Origin: Phycisphaeraceae bacterium
GTDB taxonomy: Bacteria > Planctomycetota > Phycisphaerae > Phycisphaerales > UBA1924
Direction of reading: 5' to 3'
Length of the DNA stretch: 64,000 bases
Assembly (NCBI GenBank): GCA_019636625.1
Contig: JAHBXE010000014.1
Span: 1-64,000 of the forward strand
Under the pieces are notes generated by a model, which was not told the origin of the DNA, did no database searches, and saw only the letters and a list, made by a program, of their open reading frames with translations. Numbering within the stretch: position 1 is the stretch's first letter; every line of letters starts with the position of its first letter. Shown in pieces: positions 42,757 to 51,537 of this stretch. Both the position numbers and the translations under genes were made by a program.

Positions 42757-43734
42757 TCACCGGACCTTGCGGCACATGAACACGCCGTCGAGGTAGGGGC
42801 CGGGGCCGCCGCCGGAGGCGGTGTCGATCAGGCGGGTCATCGGGGCGATGTGGCGGTCGAACAGGGCCATCATGGACTCATCCCAGGACATGCAATAGCG
42901 GGCGTAACTGCGGAAGGACTTGGAAAAGGCGCGGGGGGCGGGTGTCGGCTCCAAGACCGGATAATCAAAGGAGACGTTGCCGTCGAAGGTGACGTCGAGG
43001 CCGTGGCGGCGGGCCGTGACCATGACCTCATCGACGCGGAAGAGGTGCTTGTCCTCCGCCTGGCTCTTGTCCACATCGCGCCGAGCGTAGAAGGCCATGG
43101 CGTTGGCGAAGTCGTCAACTTTCTTCTTCTGCTCCGGGGAGAGAGGCTCGCCCGCGCCGGCGGCGAGCGCCGGAAGAAACTGGATCATCGCGCCCATGAG
43201 GATGCAGCCCTCCATGCACGGTTCCTGGAAGGCGAGGATGCCGCCGGGAAGGAGCACGCGCGAGGCGGAGCGGAGGAACGCTTCCACATCGAGCACGTGG
43301 TGGAGCGTCGCACGCAGAACAATGAGCGAGAGCGTGCCCGCGGGGAGTCGATCGAGCTCTTCACCTTTGAGAACGGCGAAACAGGTCCGCGTCTGGTCCA
43401 GCGTCGCGGCGACGGCCTTGGCGCGGGTGATGCGGAGGAACTCCGGGGAGGGATCGGAGATGATGGCAAGGGGATAGGGCGAGTCGGCGATGAGCCCGAG
43501 GGAGAGCAGGCCGGTGCCGCAGCCGAGTTCGAGCGCGGGTGCGGAGAAGTCGGCCGCGATGGTGCGGAGCCACTTGATGAGGCCCTGACCGACCTTCAGG
43601 TTGCCGGCGTCGATGGGATACTGCGTGTCGTAGGCGGCCTCATCGTGGGAGTAGCGGCGGGCGTCGGAAATGAAGACGAGCCCATCCTCGGACGGGAGGC
43701 GTGCGAGCCAGGGCGGGAGAACGGCGGCGGGCAT
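42757..43734 (-). CDS. SAM-dependent methyltransferase
   Basis: A 325-residue methyltransferase. Motif I is ALELGCGTGLLSLGLIADS, then LAIISDPSPEFLRITRAKA (acidic SAM-ribose residue), LSLIVLRATLHHVLDVEAFLRSASRVLLPGG (motifs II-III) and GILAFQEPCMEG. The C-terminal half has no close match. The ATG at 43734 lies 10 bases after the mutY stop, so both share a transcript. The frame remains open upstream through mutY in another phase, but that part is a shadow. Confidence 0.85.
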   Translation of the reverse strand: MPAAVLPPWLARLPSEDGLVFISDARRYSHDEAAYDTQYPIDAGNLKVGQGLIKWLRTIAADFSAPALELGCGTGLLSLGLIADSPYPLAIISDPSPEFLRITRAKAVAATLDQTRTCFAVLKGEELDRLPAGTLSLIVLRATLHHVLDVEAFLRSASRVLLPGGILAFQEPCMEGCILMGAMIQFLPALAAGAGEPLSPEQKKKVDDFANAMAFYARRDVDKSQAEDKHLFRVDEVMVTARRHGLDVTFDGNVSFDYPVLEPTPAPRAFSKSFRSYARYCMSWDESMMALFDRHIAPMTRLIDTASGGGPGPYLDGVFMCRKVR

Positions 43735-43744
43735 CGGCGGGAGG

Positions 43745-44812
43745 TTAGCGCGCTGGTTGGAGGAGGATCCGTTCCTGAGGAGACGAGAGGGCGAGGGAAC
43801 GGATGCGGGAAGGGGAAAGGAGCTTGCGGGTGGGCGGTCCGGAAGAAGGGACCTCGGAAGCCTCCCAGACGGTGAAACGCATGTCGCGGTGGGAGGTCGC
43901 GTGTCGGAAACGGGCCTTGCGGGTGACAGGGGCACCGATCCAGGCCTCGACTTCGTTGGCTCGGGCGGCGCGATCGGAGCGCTCCCAGGTGGGCGCTTGC
44001 CACAGACCGGCCCACATGCCCGAGTGCGGACGCTGCTCGACCAGCAGCCGGCCCCTGGAATCACGGACGATGACCGCTTCGCAGAACCGCCGGGGGAGAG
44101 TCGGGCTGGGGCGGGGCGCGGGGATCTTGTTCTGAAGGGACTTGCGGAACGCGGTGCACCGGTCGGAGAGCGGACAGGCGTTGCAGGCGGGGGTGCGGGG
44201 TGTGCAGATGATCGCGCCGAGCTCCATGAGGCCTTCGTTGAGAGGGGCGGGGTCAAGACGTGCCGCGGCGGCGGCGGCGAGGAGTGACTCGGCCTGGGTC
44301 CACGCCCAGCGAAGGGCCTGAGGGCTGGCGTGCGGGAAAGGTTTGCCGTCGAGGCGCATCAGAACCCGGGCGACGTTGCCGTCGACGATGGGGACCGGCC
44401 GGTGAAAGACGATGGAACTGATGGCGCCGGCGGTGTAGCGGCCGACGCCGGGGAGTTCCTGGAGGGACTCGGGATCTGGGGGTACCCGACCATTGAAGTG
44501 CTCGACAATGTGGCGAGCGGCGGCGTGGAGGTTCCGGGCGCGGCGGTAATAGCCAAGGCCGGACCAGGCCGCGAGAACCTTGCTCAGCGGAGCGGATGCG
44601 AGGGCGTGGACGGAGGGAAACGAGGCAATGAAGGCGGGGAATCGCTCGAGGACACGGGCGACCTGGGTTTGCTGGAGCATGAACTCGGAGACGAGGGCGA
44701 GGTAGGGATCGCGGGGGGAAGTGCGCCAGGGAAGGGGCCGGGCGGAAGCGACATACCAACGGCTGATCGACCGGGCGAGGTCCGCGGGTTGGGATGGATT
44801 ACGGGAGGGCAC
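43745..44812 (-). CDS. mutY: A/G-specific adenine glycosylase
   Basis: A 355-residue MutY. Visible are catalytic Glu in SEFMLQQTQV, SGLGYYRRARNLH, helix-hairpin-helix LQELPGVGRYTAGAISSIVF with catalytic Asp in VDGNVARVL, and the 4Fe-4S cysteines in CTPRTPACNACPLSDRC (C-x6-C-x2-C-x5-C). The C-terminal NUDIX-like domain for 8-oxoG recognition begins at AVIVRDSRGRLLVEQRP. It removes adenine opposite 8-oxoguanine. GTG at 44812 overlaps the end of the Nfu-like gene by 14 bases; a TTG at 44827 in frame is the alternative. Confidence 0.95.
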   Translation of the reverse strand: MPSRNPSQPADLARSISRWYVASARPLPWRTSPRDPYLALVSEFMLQQTQVARVLERFPAFIASFPSVHALASAPLSKVLAAWSGLGYYRRARNLHAAARHIVEHFNGRVPPDPESLQELPGVGRYTAGAISSIVFHRPVPIVDGNVARVLMRLDGKPFPHASPQALRWAWTQAESLLAAAAAARLDPAPLNEGLMELGAIICTPRTPACNACPLSDRCTAFRKSLQNKIPAPRPSPTLPRRFCEAVIVRDSRGRLLVEQRPHSGMWAGLWQAPTWERSDRAARANEVEAWIGAPVTRKARFRHATSHRDMRFTVWEASEVPSSGPPTRKLLSPSRIRSLALSSPQERILLQPAR

Positions 44813-45065
44813 GGAGCACCCGTTCAAACTCGGTCTTGATGGCCTTCCACGCGGCGTCGGGGGACTTGCCGAGGGTGATCCAATCGGGGTGGATCAGGAG
44901 GTTGGTGATGCCGGGAATGGCAAAGAGCTGGGCGGCGAGGGGGTCGGACTGGGCATCGGCGGGTGAGAAGTAGGACCGCGGCCGGTCCCCCACTTTGGCG
45001 GAAAGGAGGCACTTGAGCGCATTGGGATTGGGCGTGTCCTGGTAGGACCTGACGGTGATGGGCAT
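44799..45065 (-). CDS. Nfu/NifU N-terminal domain protein (stand-alone)
   Basis: An 88-residue protein matching the Nfu N-terminal domain: QDTPNPNALKCLLSAKV, then SDPLAAQLFAIPGITNLLIHPDWITLGKSPDAAWKAIK. The C-x2-C-containing NifU C-terminal domain of full Nfu proteins is absent, so this cannot hold an iron-sulfur cluster by the known mechanism. It precedes mutY, which needs a 4Fe-4S cluster; a link is tempting but unproven. The ATG at 45065 is the only good start. Confidence 0.85.
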   Translation of the reverse strand: MPITVRSYQDTPNPNALKCLLSAKVGDRPRSYFSPADAQSDPLAAQLFAIPGITNLLIHPDWITLGKSPDAAWKAIKTEFERVLRALP

Positions 45066-45181
45066 GGCGGGGATGGTACGAAAGTGACCGGGGGAGAAGA
45101 AACGGGGCGCAGGGAGGGCGTCATGAGAGGTAGACTCATGTGGAGGGGCGTGCGGGTCCGACGTAGAGACCCGGGGAATAG

Positions 45182-46117
45182 ATGAAGCTCGATCGGCTGT
45201 ACAACCTGTTGGACCGGCTGACCTCGTACCCGTTGTGGGAAGTCGGGGTCGAGTTGCTGCTCATCGGGCTGGTGGTGTACGCGGTCGCGCGGTTTGTGCG
45301 CGGGACGCGTGCCGCGGGAGCGCTCAAGGGGATCTTCGTGATCCTGCTGCTGGCGACGCTGGTGGCGCGCGTGTTCGGCGGAGGGGAGACGTTCCAGCGG
45401 CTGGCTTTCCTGTACGACCGGTTCCTGGCGATCGTGGCGGTTGGCCTGCTGATCATCTTCCAGCCGGAGTTGCGGCGGGCGCTCATCCGGCTCGGGGAGA
45501 CGGGGTTTTTCAGCCGGTCCTCACCTCAGGTGACGCAGGCGGTGGATGCGATCGCGGACGCCGCGGCGTACTTGTCGAAGTCGCGGTTCGGGGCGATTGT
45601 CGTGATCCAGCGTAAGACGAACCTGCAGGGAATCGTCGAGGGCGGGACCGTGCTGGATGCGGCGTTGACGTCGCCGCTGCTCAAGACGATTTTCTTCCCG
45701 GGCACGGCGCTGCACGACTTGGCGGTGGTGATCAAGGGAAACGTGGTGCACGCGGCGGGGGTGCAGCTCCCGCTGGCGGACCCGGGGGACATGCCGGAGG
45801 CGTCGCTGGGTTCGCGGCACCGGGCGGCGCTTGGCCTGACGAAAGAGAGCGATGCGCTGGTGATCATCGTGAGCGAGGAGACCGGGCACATCCGCATTTC
45901 GGAGAACGGGAAGCTGTCGGAACCGATCGCACGCGGGGACCTGGCGGATGAGTTGCTGCGGCGGTTGAACGTGAGCGGACCGGCGGGGGGCGTGATGCCT
46001 GAGGCGCAGACCGCGCAAGAGCAGAACATCTCGACAATGGTGATGTCGCCGACGGTGGCGGATACGCCGACGGTCTCGGAGACGGCGCCGCTCAAGCGGG
46101 CCGAGGATGCGGCATGA
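45182..46117 (+). CDS. cdaA: Diadenylate cyclase CdaA-type membrane protein
   Basis: A 311-residue protein. Three N-terminal membrane helices (about residues 18-95) are followed by the DAC domain, with QPELRRALIRLG at the junction, KTNLQGIVEGGTVLDAALTSPLLKTIF, and the RHR motif intact in GSRHRAALGLTKESDALVIIVSEETG. The DGA motif, normally LHDGAVII, reads LHDLAVVI here, with Leu for Gly. A Ser/Thr-rich tail ends the protein. CdaA makes cyclic di-AMP, which controls potassium and cell wall balance. The YbbR-like partner gene overlaps by four bases (ATGA), as in cdaA-cdaR operons. Confidence 0.9.
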   Translation: MKLDRLYNLLDRLTSYPLWEVGVELLLIGLVVYAVARFVRGTRAAGALKGIFVILLLATLVARVFGGGETFQRLAFLYDRFLAIVAVGLLIIFQPELRRALIRLGETGFFSRSSPQVTQAVDAIADAAAYLSKSRFGAIVVIQRKTNLQGIVEGGTVLDAALTSPLLKTIFFPGTALHDLAVVIKGNVVHAAGVQLPLADPGDMPEASLGSRHRAALGLTKESDALVIIVSEETGHIRISENGKLSEPIARGDLADELLRRLNVSGPAGGVMPEAQTAQEQNISTMVMSPTVADTPTVSETAPLKRAEDAA

Positions 46118-47187
46118 GCGAGACGGGGTACACGCGGGAAGGGGTGTGGGCGCGGGCCAAGTCGTTCGGGCTGGTCGCGTTGATCACGGTGCTGATCTGG
46201 CTGCTGGCGGAGTCGGAGAGCCTGCGCACGGAGAAGGTGCGGGTCGAGGTGCAGTTCCGGGCTGACCCGGCGTCGGGACGGCTGGTGAGCGTGCCGCTGA
46301 GCCAGGATTTTTCGGGGAGCGTGACGCTGCGACTTTCCGGGCCCAACGCGCGGGTGGATTCGCTGGCGGCGGCGCTGCGGCGGGTGGTGTGGCTTGAGCC
46401 GGGGATGGAAGGGGTCCCGGGGTCCTCCGGGGAGCACTCGGTGAACCTGGAAATGGCGCTCAAGTCGCTGCCGCTCATCCGCGATTCGGCGGTGACGGTT
46501 CGGGAAGTGGAGCCCTCGACGGCACTGATCTTTGTCGATGAGCTGGTGACGCGGGACATGCCGGTGCGCGTGGTCGTGCCGGAGGGGCAGGTGCTCGATG
46601 GATCGGCGGAGGCGGCGCCGGCGACGGTGCGCGTGACGATGCCGCGGTCGGCGGAGCGGGAGCTCGGTCCGGATGCGGCGGCCATCGCGCGGCTGGACGC
46701 CAAGGCGCTGACGGGCTTGCCGGAGGGACGACGGGGAACCCTCAGCGGGATCACGCTGGAACTGCCGGAGCCGGTGTGGGCGATGGAGGGGGTGGCGATC
46801 AACCCGCCGCAGGTGGCGGTCACGCTGCGGTTGCGGTCCCGGGTGGATGCGTACACGATCCCGACGGTGCCGGTTCAGTTGCGGTTGCCGATCGACGCGG
46901 CGGGCAAGTACGACCTGGCGTCGGAGACGAAGGAACTGGTGGACATCTCGGTGGTCGGGCCGATCGACCTGATCGCGCAGATCAAGAGCGGGCGGCTGAC
47001 GCCGGTGGCCACGGTGCCGCTCACGGCAGCGGAGCTGGAGGGGGCGGCGACCTCCGGGCAGGTGCTGACGAAGGAGCCCGTTTTCAGCGATTTTCCGACA
47101 CCCCTGTCGTTTGACACGAAGCAGAAGGTGGTGCGGATACTGGTGCGGAAGCGGGAGACCCCATCAGGTTCCGTACCGCGGAACTGA
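46114..47187 (+). CDS. YbbR-domain protein, CdaR-like
   Basis: A 357-residue protein with one N-terminal membrane helix (FGLVALITVLIWLLAESE) followed by YbbR-type repeats outside the membrane (EVQFRADPASGRLVSVPL, VTVREVEPSTALIFVDEL, MPVRVVVPEGQVLDG and so on). CdaR proteins regulate CdaA through the membrane; overlap with cdaA and the domain pattern support the pairing. The sequence is more diverged than in Firmicutes, so the assignment rests on context as much as on motif. Confidence 0.82.
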   Translation: MSETGYTREGVWARAKSFGLVALITVLIWLLAESESLRTEKVRVEVQFRADPASGRLVSVPLSQDFSGSVTLRLSGPNARVDSLAAALRRVVWLEPGMEGVPGSSGEHSVNLEMALKSLPLIRDSAVTVREVEPSTALIFVDELVTRDMPVRVVVPEGQVLDGSAEAAPATVRVTMPRSAERELGPDAAAIARLDAKALTGLPEGRRGTLSGITLELPEPVWAMEGVAINPPQVAVTLRLRSRVDAYTIPTVPVQLRLPIDAAGKYDLASETKELVDISVVGPIDLIAQIKSGRLTPVATVPLTAAELEGAATSGQVLTKEPVFSDFPTPLSFDTKQKVVRILVRKRETPSGSVPRN

Positions 47188-47202
47188 TGGGCGGATGGGG
47201 GT

Positions 47203-47220
47203 GGGTCTCGGAGGAGACCC
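47203..47220 (+). terminator. Hairpin after the cdaA-YbbR pair
   Basis: GGGTCTC-GGAG-GAGACCC forms a perfect 7-bp stem 15 bases after the stop codon at 47187. No T-run follows, so termination may be weak or Rho-dependent; the hairpin could instead protect the 3' end. Confidence 0.35.
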
Positions 47221-47357
47221 GGGGCCTCTGACAATTGGGAATTGAGGGGCAGGTTGTCTACCCTTCTGCCCCCCTGATCCGGCCTCGCGTCCGGGTTGGG
47301 GGCGTGGACCATTCATCCCAAGTTTTGGCCCGAGCAGCGGGGCCCAAGGACCTTCCC

Positions 47358-48911
47358 GTGAAGATCAAGACCGACGAAATCGCCAGCGTGATCAAGCAGG
47401 AGATTGAGCAGTACGCCTCGGAGCTCGAGGTGTCCGAGGTTGGCCGAGTGGTGGAGGTCGGCGACGGCATCGCCCGGATTTACGGGTTGTCGAACGCGAT
47501 GGCGGGCGAACTGTTGGAGTTCCAGACCAGCGCGGGGGCGGTGATGGGTCAGGTGTTCAACCTGGAACTCGACACCGTCGGCGCGGTTATCTACGGCGAC
47601 TATCTGTCGGTGAAGGAAGGGGACCTGGTCAAGAGCACGGGGCGTCTGCTCGAGGTGCCGGTGGGTGAGGCGCTGCTGGGGCGCGTGGTGGACCCGCTGG
47701 GCCGGCCGCTGGATGACGGTCCGGCGATCCAGACGAGCGAGTACCGGAAGGTGGACATCATCGCGCCGGGCATCGCCGAGCGGCAGCCCGTGACCGAGCC
47801 GGTGCAGACGGGCATCAAGGCCATCGACGCGATGATCCCGATCGGCAAGGGGCAGCGCGAACTGATCATCGGCGACCGCAAGACGGGCAAGACCGCCGTG
47901 GCGATCGACACGATCATCAACCAAAAGCAGTACTGGGGCACGCCGGACGCGGTGGTGTGCGTGTACGTCGCGGTGGGCCAGAAGGAATCGACGGTCGCGG
48001 GCGTGGTGCAGACGCTGAAGAAGGCGGGGGCGATGGACTACACCATCGTGGTCTCGGCCAGCTCATCGCAGCCGGCGCCGATGCAGTACGTGGCGCCGTA
48101 CTCGGGCTGCGCGATGGGCGAGTACTTCATGTGGCAGGGCAAGAACGGGAAGACGCCCAAGCACGCGCTGTGCATCTACGACGACCTTTCCAAGCAGGCG
48201 GTGGCGTACCGGCAGCTTTCGCTGCTGCTGCGGCGTCCGCCGGGGCGCGAGGCGTACCCGGGCGACGTGTTCTACCTCCACAGCCGTCTGCTGGAGCGTG
48301 CGACGAAGCTCAGCAACGAGAACGGTGGCGGGTCGCTCACGGCGCTGCCCGTGATCGAGACGCAGGAAGGCGACGTGTCGGCGTACATCCCGACGAACGT
48401 GATTTCGATCACGGACGGGCAGATCTACCTCGAGCCGGAGCTGTTCTTCTCGGGCGTGCGTCCGGCGATCAACGTCGGTATCTCCGTGAGCCGCGTGGGC
48501 GGCAACGCACAGGTGAAGGCGATGAAGAAGATCGCCGGCTCGCTGCGTCTGGACCTGGCGGCGTACCGCGAACTGGAAGCGTTCGCGCAGCTCGGAACGG
48601 AGCTGGACAAGGCCACGCAGAAGCAGCTTGACCGCGGGGCCCGGATGGTGGAGCTCCTGAAGCAGCCGCAGTACGTGCCGCAGCACGTTGTGGACCAGGT
48701 GATCTCGATCTACGCCGGCACCAAGGGATTCCTGGACGATGTTCCGGTGAACCAGGTCGCGGCGTTCGAGAAGGCGCTGCTGAACTACTTCCAGACCGTG
48801 GCCAAGCCGGTGTGGAATGAGCTCGACAAGAGCAAGGCGCTGGACGCGGCGATGGAGAAGAAGCTCACGGATGCGATGACGGCGTTCAAGTCGTCGTGGA
48901 AGGGCGCCTGA
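47358..48911 (+). CDS. atpA: F1 ATP synthase subunit alpha (isolated gene)
   Basis: A 517-residue alpha subunit of normal length. It has [26 protein letters not shown] at the start, P-loop GDRKTGKT (Lys for the usual Gln), and the conserved [35 protein letters not shown], then [34 protein letters not shown]. It forms the catalytic hexamer with beta subunits. The GTG at 47358 has AAGGA 8 bases upstream; the longer open frame upstream is non-conserved. No other atp gene lies within the window on either side, which is unusual since atpA is normally in the atp operon. Confidence 0.95.
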   Translation: MKIKTDEIASVIKQEIEQYASELEVSEVGRVVEVGDGIARIYGLSNAMAGELLEFQTSAGAVMGQVFNLELDTVGAVIYGDYLSVKEGDLVKSTGRLLEVPVGEALLGRVVDPLGRPLDDGPAIQTSEYRKVDIIAPGIAERQPVTEPVQTGIKAIDAMIPIGKGQRELIIGDRKTGKTAVAIDTIINQKQYWGTPDAVVCVYVAVGQKESTVAGVVQTLKKAGAMDYTIVVSASSSQPAPMQYVAPYSGCAMGEYFMWQGKNGKTPKHALCIYDDLSKQAVAYRQLSLLLRRPPGREAYPGDVFYLHSRLLERATKLSNENGGGSLTALPVIETQEGDVSAYIPTNVISITDGQIYLEPELFFSGVRPAINVGISVSRVGGNAQVKAMKKIAGSLRLDLAAYRELEAFAQLGTELDKATQKQLDRGARMVELLKQPQYVPQHVVDQVISIYAGTKGFLDDVPVNQVAAFEKALLNYFQTVAKPVWNELDKSKALDAAMEKKLTDAMTAFKSSWKGA

Positions 48912-49030
48912 TTCACCCTCCATCACCGGGTGTGCTGCAGGTGTGTAGCTGGTGCCACGTTTTCATGTATATTGACACCCAGCCCGAAACTCGGTAGGCT
49001 GCCGCTCGACTTGAGTTGGGAGAGCGGCAC

Positions 49031-51520
49031 ATGAAGCGACAATGGGGTTACTTGGCAGCGCTGTTGGGCCTTGGGCCGATCCCGAGTGTTGTGTGGGGGC
49101 AATGCAACGGGCGGTGGATCGAGAGCCCGGCAACCGGAATCCCAGGAGTGGGGGGCACTGTGTACGCCATTGCATCATGGGATCCTGACGGCGGCGGCCC
49201 CCGGGAACCCGTCATCGTTGCAGGCGGTTTTTTTAGGCATGCGGGAAGCGTGCGAGCAAACTCGGTCGCGATTTGGGATGGTGAGCGGTGGCGAACGATG
49301 GGCAACGGTCTTGGTGTCCCGGGTTTCAATGTGTCGGCTCTCGCGGTGTTTGAGGGCGATGTGATTGTCGGAGGCGACTTTACCGAAGCCGGCGGCGCTC
49401 CGGGCAACTTCATTGCGCGTTGGAATGGATTGGAGTGGAGCCCACTTGGAGCAGGCGTCAACGCACGCGTCCGCGCGATAACGGTTCACGATGGCAAGCT
49501 CTACGCCGGAGGGGACTTCTCGATCGCCGGGACAACGGAGGCAAGCCGCATTGCTTGCTGGGATGGATCGAACTGGAGCCCGCTTTCGGTCGGCGTGGAT
49601 GGGCCAGTCCACTCGCTTACGACGCATGAAGGGCAGTTGATCGCGGGAGGCAGCTTTCTTCATGCTGGTGGGACCTCCGCCGCAAGAATCGCCGCCTGGA
49701 ACGGGAGCGGTTGGACCACACTTGGAGCGGGCATCTCAAACGGGGAGGTTCGATCAGTTGCATCGTTTCTCGGCATGCTCTACGCGGGGGGCTCATTCAC
49801 GCTGCCTCACAATCGAATCGCACGCTGGAACGGGAGCGAATGGCTGAACTTGCCACCTGGGTTTGCCACCACCACCTCGAGTTCCGTTGATGCGCTCCAC
49901 GTCCGTTTCAGCGAGTTGGTAGTCGGGGGGTGGTTCTCCGCCGCAGGCGGAGTTCCTGCCACAAACATCGCAACTTGGGACGGGGAAACGTGGCACAATG
50001 CCTTCCCCGAGGCAACCTTTTCGCGGGTGTATTCTGTCGCCAGCCATGGCTCGACAGTAGTCGCCGGTCACACGACGATGGGCATCTCGGCTTGGGAGAA
50101 TGGTTGGCGTTCTCTTGGTAGCAATTTCAATGATCACATATTTGAATTTACAGTATTTGAGGGCGACCTGATAGCGACGGGGCGGTTCACACGATATGGC
50201 GCAACGACCCTGAATCGGGTGGCCAGATGGAGGGGTGCTCAATGGGAGCCCATGGGAGGGGGATTTGCATCGCCAGCGATTCGCGGATTGGCTCTCGCGG
50301 AATACAAGGGCTCGTTGATGATCGGCGGGGAGGGCATTCTCCCGCATCGTTGGGATGGTTCCCAGTGGATTGCGCTGGAGGGAACCGTCGCCAACCCGGT
50401 TCGCGCTCTCGTGGCGTTTGAAGAAGAGCTTTTTGCCATTTCGGCGAATCAATCGCCTGGGTTTCCCGGCAACTCGACTGTCGGTCGATGGAACGGATTG
50501 ACGTGGACTCCCGTGCCGACTGTGCCGGATATCTCGCCGCTTGACTTGGTCGTTCATGACGGGTCGCTGTACGCCCTCGGGCACAATCTGTTTGGATGGG
50601 GAGTGCAGCGATGGTCGGGGTCGGGATGGGAAGCGTTGAACCGCCCCGGCTTTCCGACGCTGCCTGTTGCAGGTTTCTCATGGAACGGACTCTTGCTTAC
50701 CGGTTCGAACGGAGGCGCCGTCCATCAATGGAATGGAACAAGCTGGTCGCTCATGTCGGGGACCACGGGATTGAGCGACGGGCCCTTCGAGTTCGCCCAG
50801 CTCGGGGACACGCTGTTCGGCGGTGGCCTGAACGGCATCATGCGTCGCGAAGGAAATAGTTGGGTTGGCCACGATGTTCCCCAGGGAGTAGCCCATGTGT
50901 CCGCGCTCGCAGTGCTTCATGGAGAGCTGGTGATTGGTGGCGAGACTTTTGTCCATTCACAGCCGCGCTCTCGTTGGGGTCGCTGGTCGTCTAACGGAGT
51001 TCCGTGGATTGCTCGCCAACCGACAAATGTGAGTGTTGAGGAGGGGGGAGAGGTTCAGCTCACCGCGCTTCCGGCTCCCGGCTATGACTTTGACGGACCG
51101 TTGAGCTTCTCTTGGCGTCGAAACGGGGTTCCGATCCAGAACGGACCCGGGGGCGCATCCGCCGGGGGAGGTTTGGTGTCAGGCGCCACCGGTTCGATCA
51201 TTGAATCTCAAGAGGCCTTTCTTTCCATTCTCAGTGTTTCTGCGGCGGACGCAGGAACATACGAGGTGGTCATTTCCAATGCTTGCGGCTCCGCAACCAG
51301 CGTTGGCGCCGTCGTCGTGATCGCCCCACCCGTGTGTTACGCCAACTGTGACGGCAGCACCGGCCTTCCGAAACTCACGGCCAACGACTTCATTTGTTTC
51401 ATCAACAAGTTCGCCGAGAACGATCCTTACGCCAACTGCGACGGATCAACAGGGTCCCCTGTCTTAACCGCAAACGATTTCCAGTGCTTCATCAATGCGT
51501 TCGCCAACGGATGTCCCTGA
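49031..51520 (+). CDS. Secreted repeat protein (propeller-like) with Ig-like region and GC-type dockerin-like tail
   Basis: An 829-residue protein with a signal peptide (YLAALLGLGPIPSVVWG). Residues about 45-640 are repeats of roughly 45 residues of the pattern IARWNGSGW-x-LGAGI...VRSV...LYAGGSF, as in delta-60/WD-like propellers. Next comes an Ig-like region (LSFSWRRNGVPIQNGPGG to GTYEVVISNACGS), then two YANCDGSTG-type dockerin-like motifs ending in GCP. Codons are less GC-rich than in the housekeeping genes. It is similar in design and length to 57003-59492. The protein would be on the cell surface. ATG 49031 directly precedes the signal peptide. Confidence 0.83.
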   Translation: MKRQWGYLAALLGLGPIPSVVWGQCNGRWIESPATGIPGVGGTVYAIASWDPDGGGPREPVIVAGGFFRHAGSVRANSVAIWDGERWRTMGNGLGVPGFNVSALAVFEGDVIVGGDFTEAGGAPGNFIARWNGLEWSPLGAGVNARVRAITVHDGKLYAGGDFSIAGTTEASRIACWDGSNWSPLSVGVDGPVHSLTTHEGQLIAGGSFLHAGGTSAARIAAWNGSGWTTLGAGISNGEVRSVASFLGMLYAGGSFTLPHNRIARWNGSEWLNLPPGFATTTSSSVDALHVRFSELVVGGWFSAAGGVPATNIATWDGETWHNAFPEATFSRVYSVASHGSTVVAGHTTMGISAWENGWRSLGSNFNDHIFEFTVFEGDLIATGRFTRYGATTLNRVARWRGAQWEPMGGGFASPAIRGLALAEYKGSLMIGGEGILPHRWDGSQWIALEGTVANPVRALVAFEEELFAISANQSPGFPGNSTVGRWNGLTWTPVPTVPDISPLDLVVHDGSLYALGHNLFGWGVQRWSGSGWEALNRPGFPTLPVAGFSWNGLLLTGSNGGAVHQWNGTSWSLMSGTTGLSDGPFEFAQLGDTLFGGGLNGIMRREGNSWVGHDVPQGVAHVSALAVLHGELVIGGETFVHSQPRSRWGRWSSNGVPWIARQPTNVSVEEGGEVQLTALPAPGYDFDGPLSFSWRRNGVPIQNGPGGASAGGGLVSGATGSIIESQEAFLSILSVSAADAGTYEVVISNACGSATSVGAVVVIAPPVCYANCDGSTGLPKLTANDFICFINKFAENDPYANCDGSTGSPVLTANDFQCFINAFANGCP

Positions 51521-51537
51521 TTCATCACCCGGCACCT

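Noticed and set aside
40600-43875. Plus-strand open frame of about 1,090 codons
   Set aside because: Lies opposite the propeller lipoprotein, methyltransferase and mutY genes; composition is typical of an antisense shadow.
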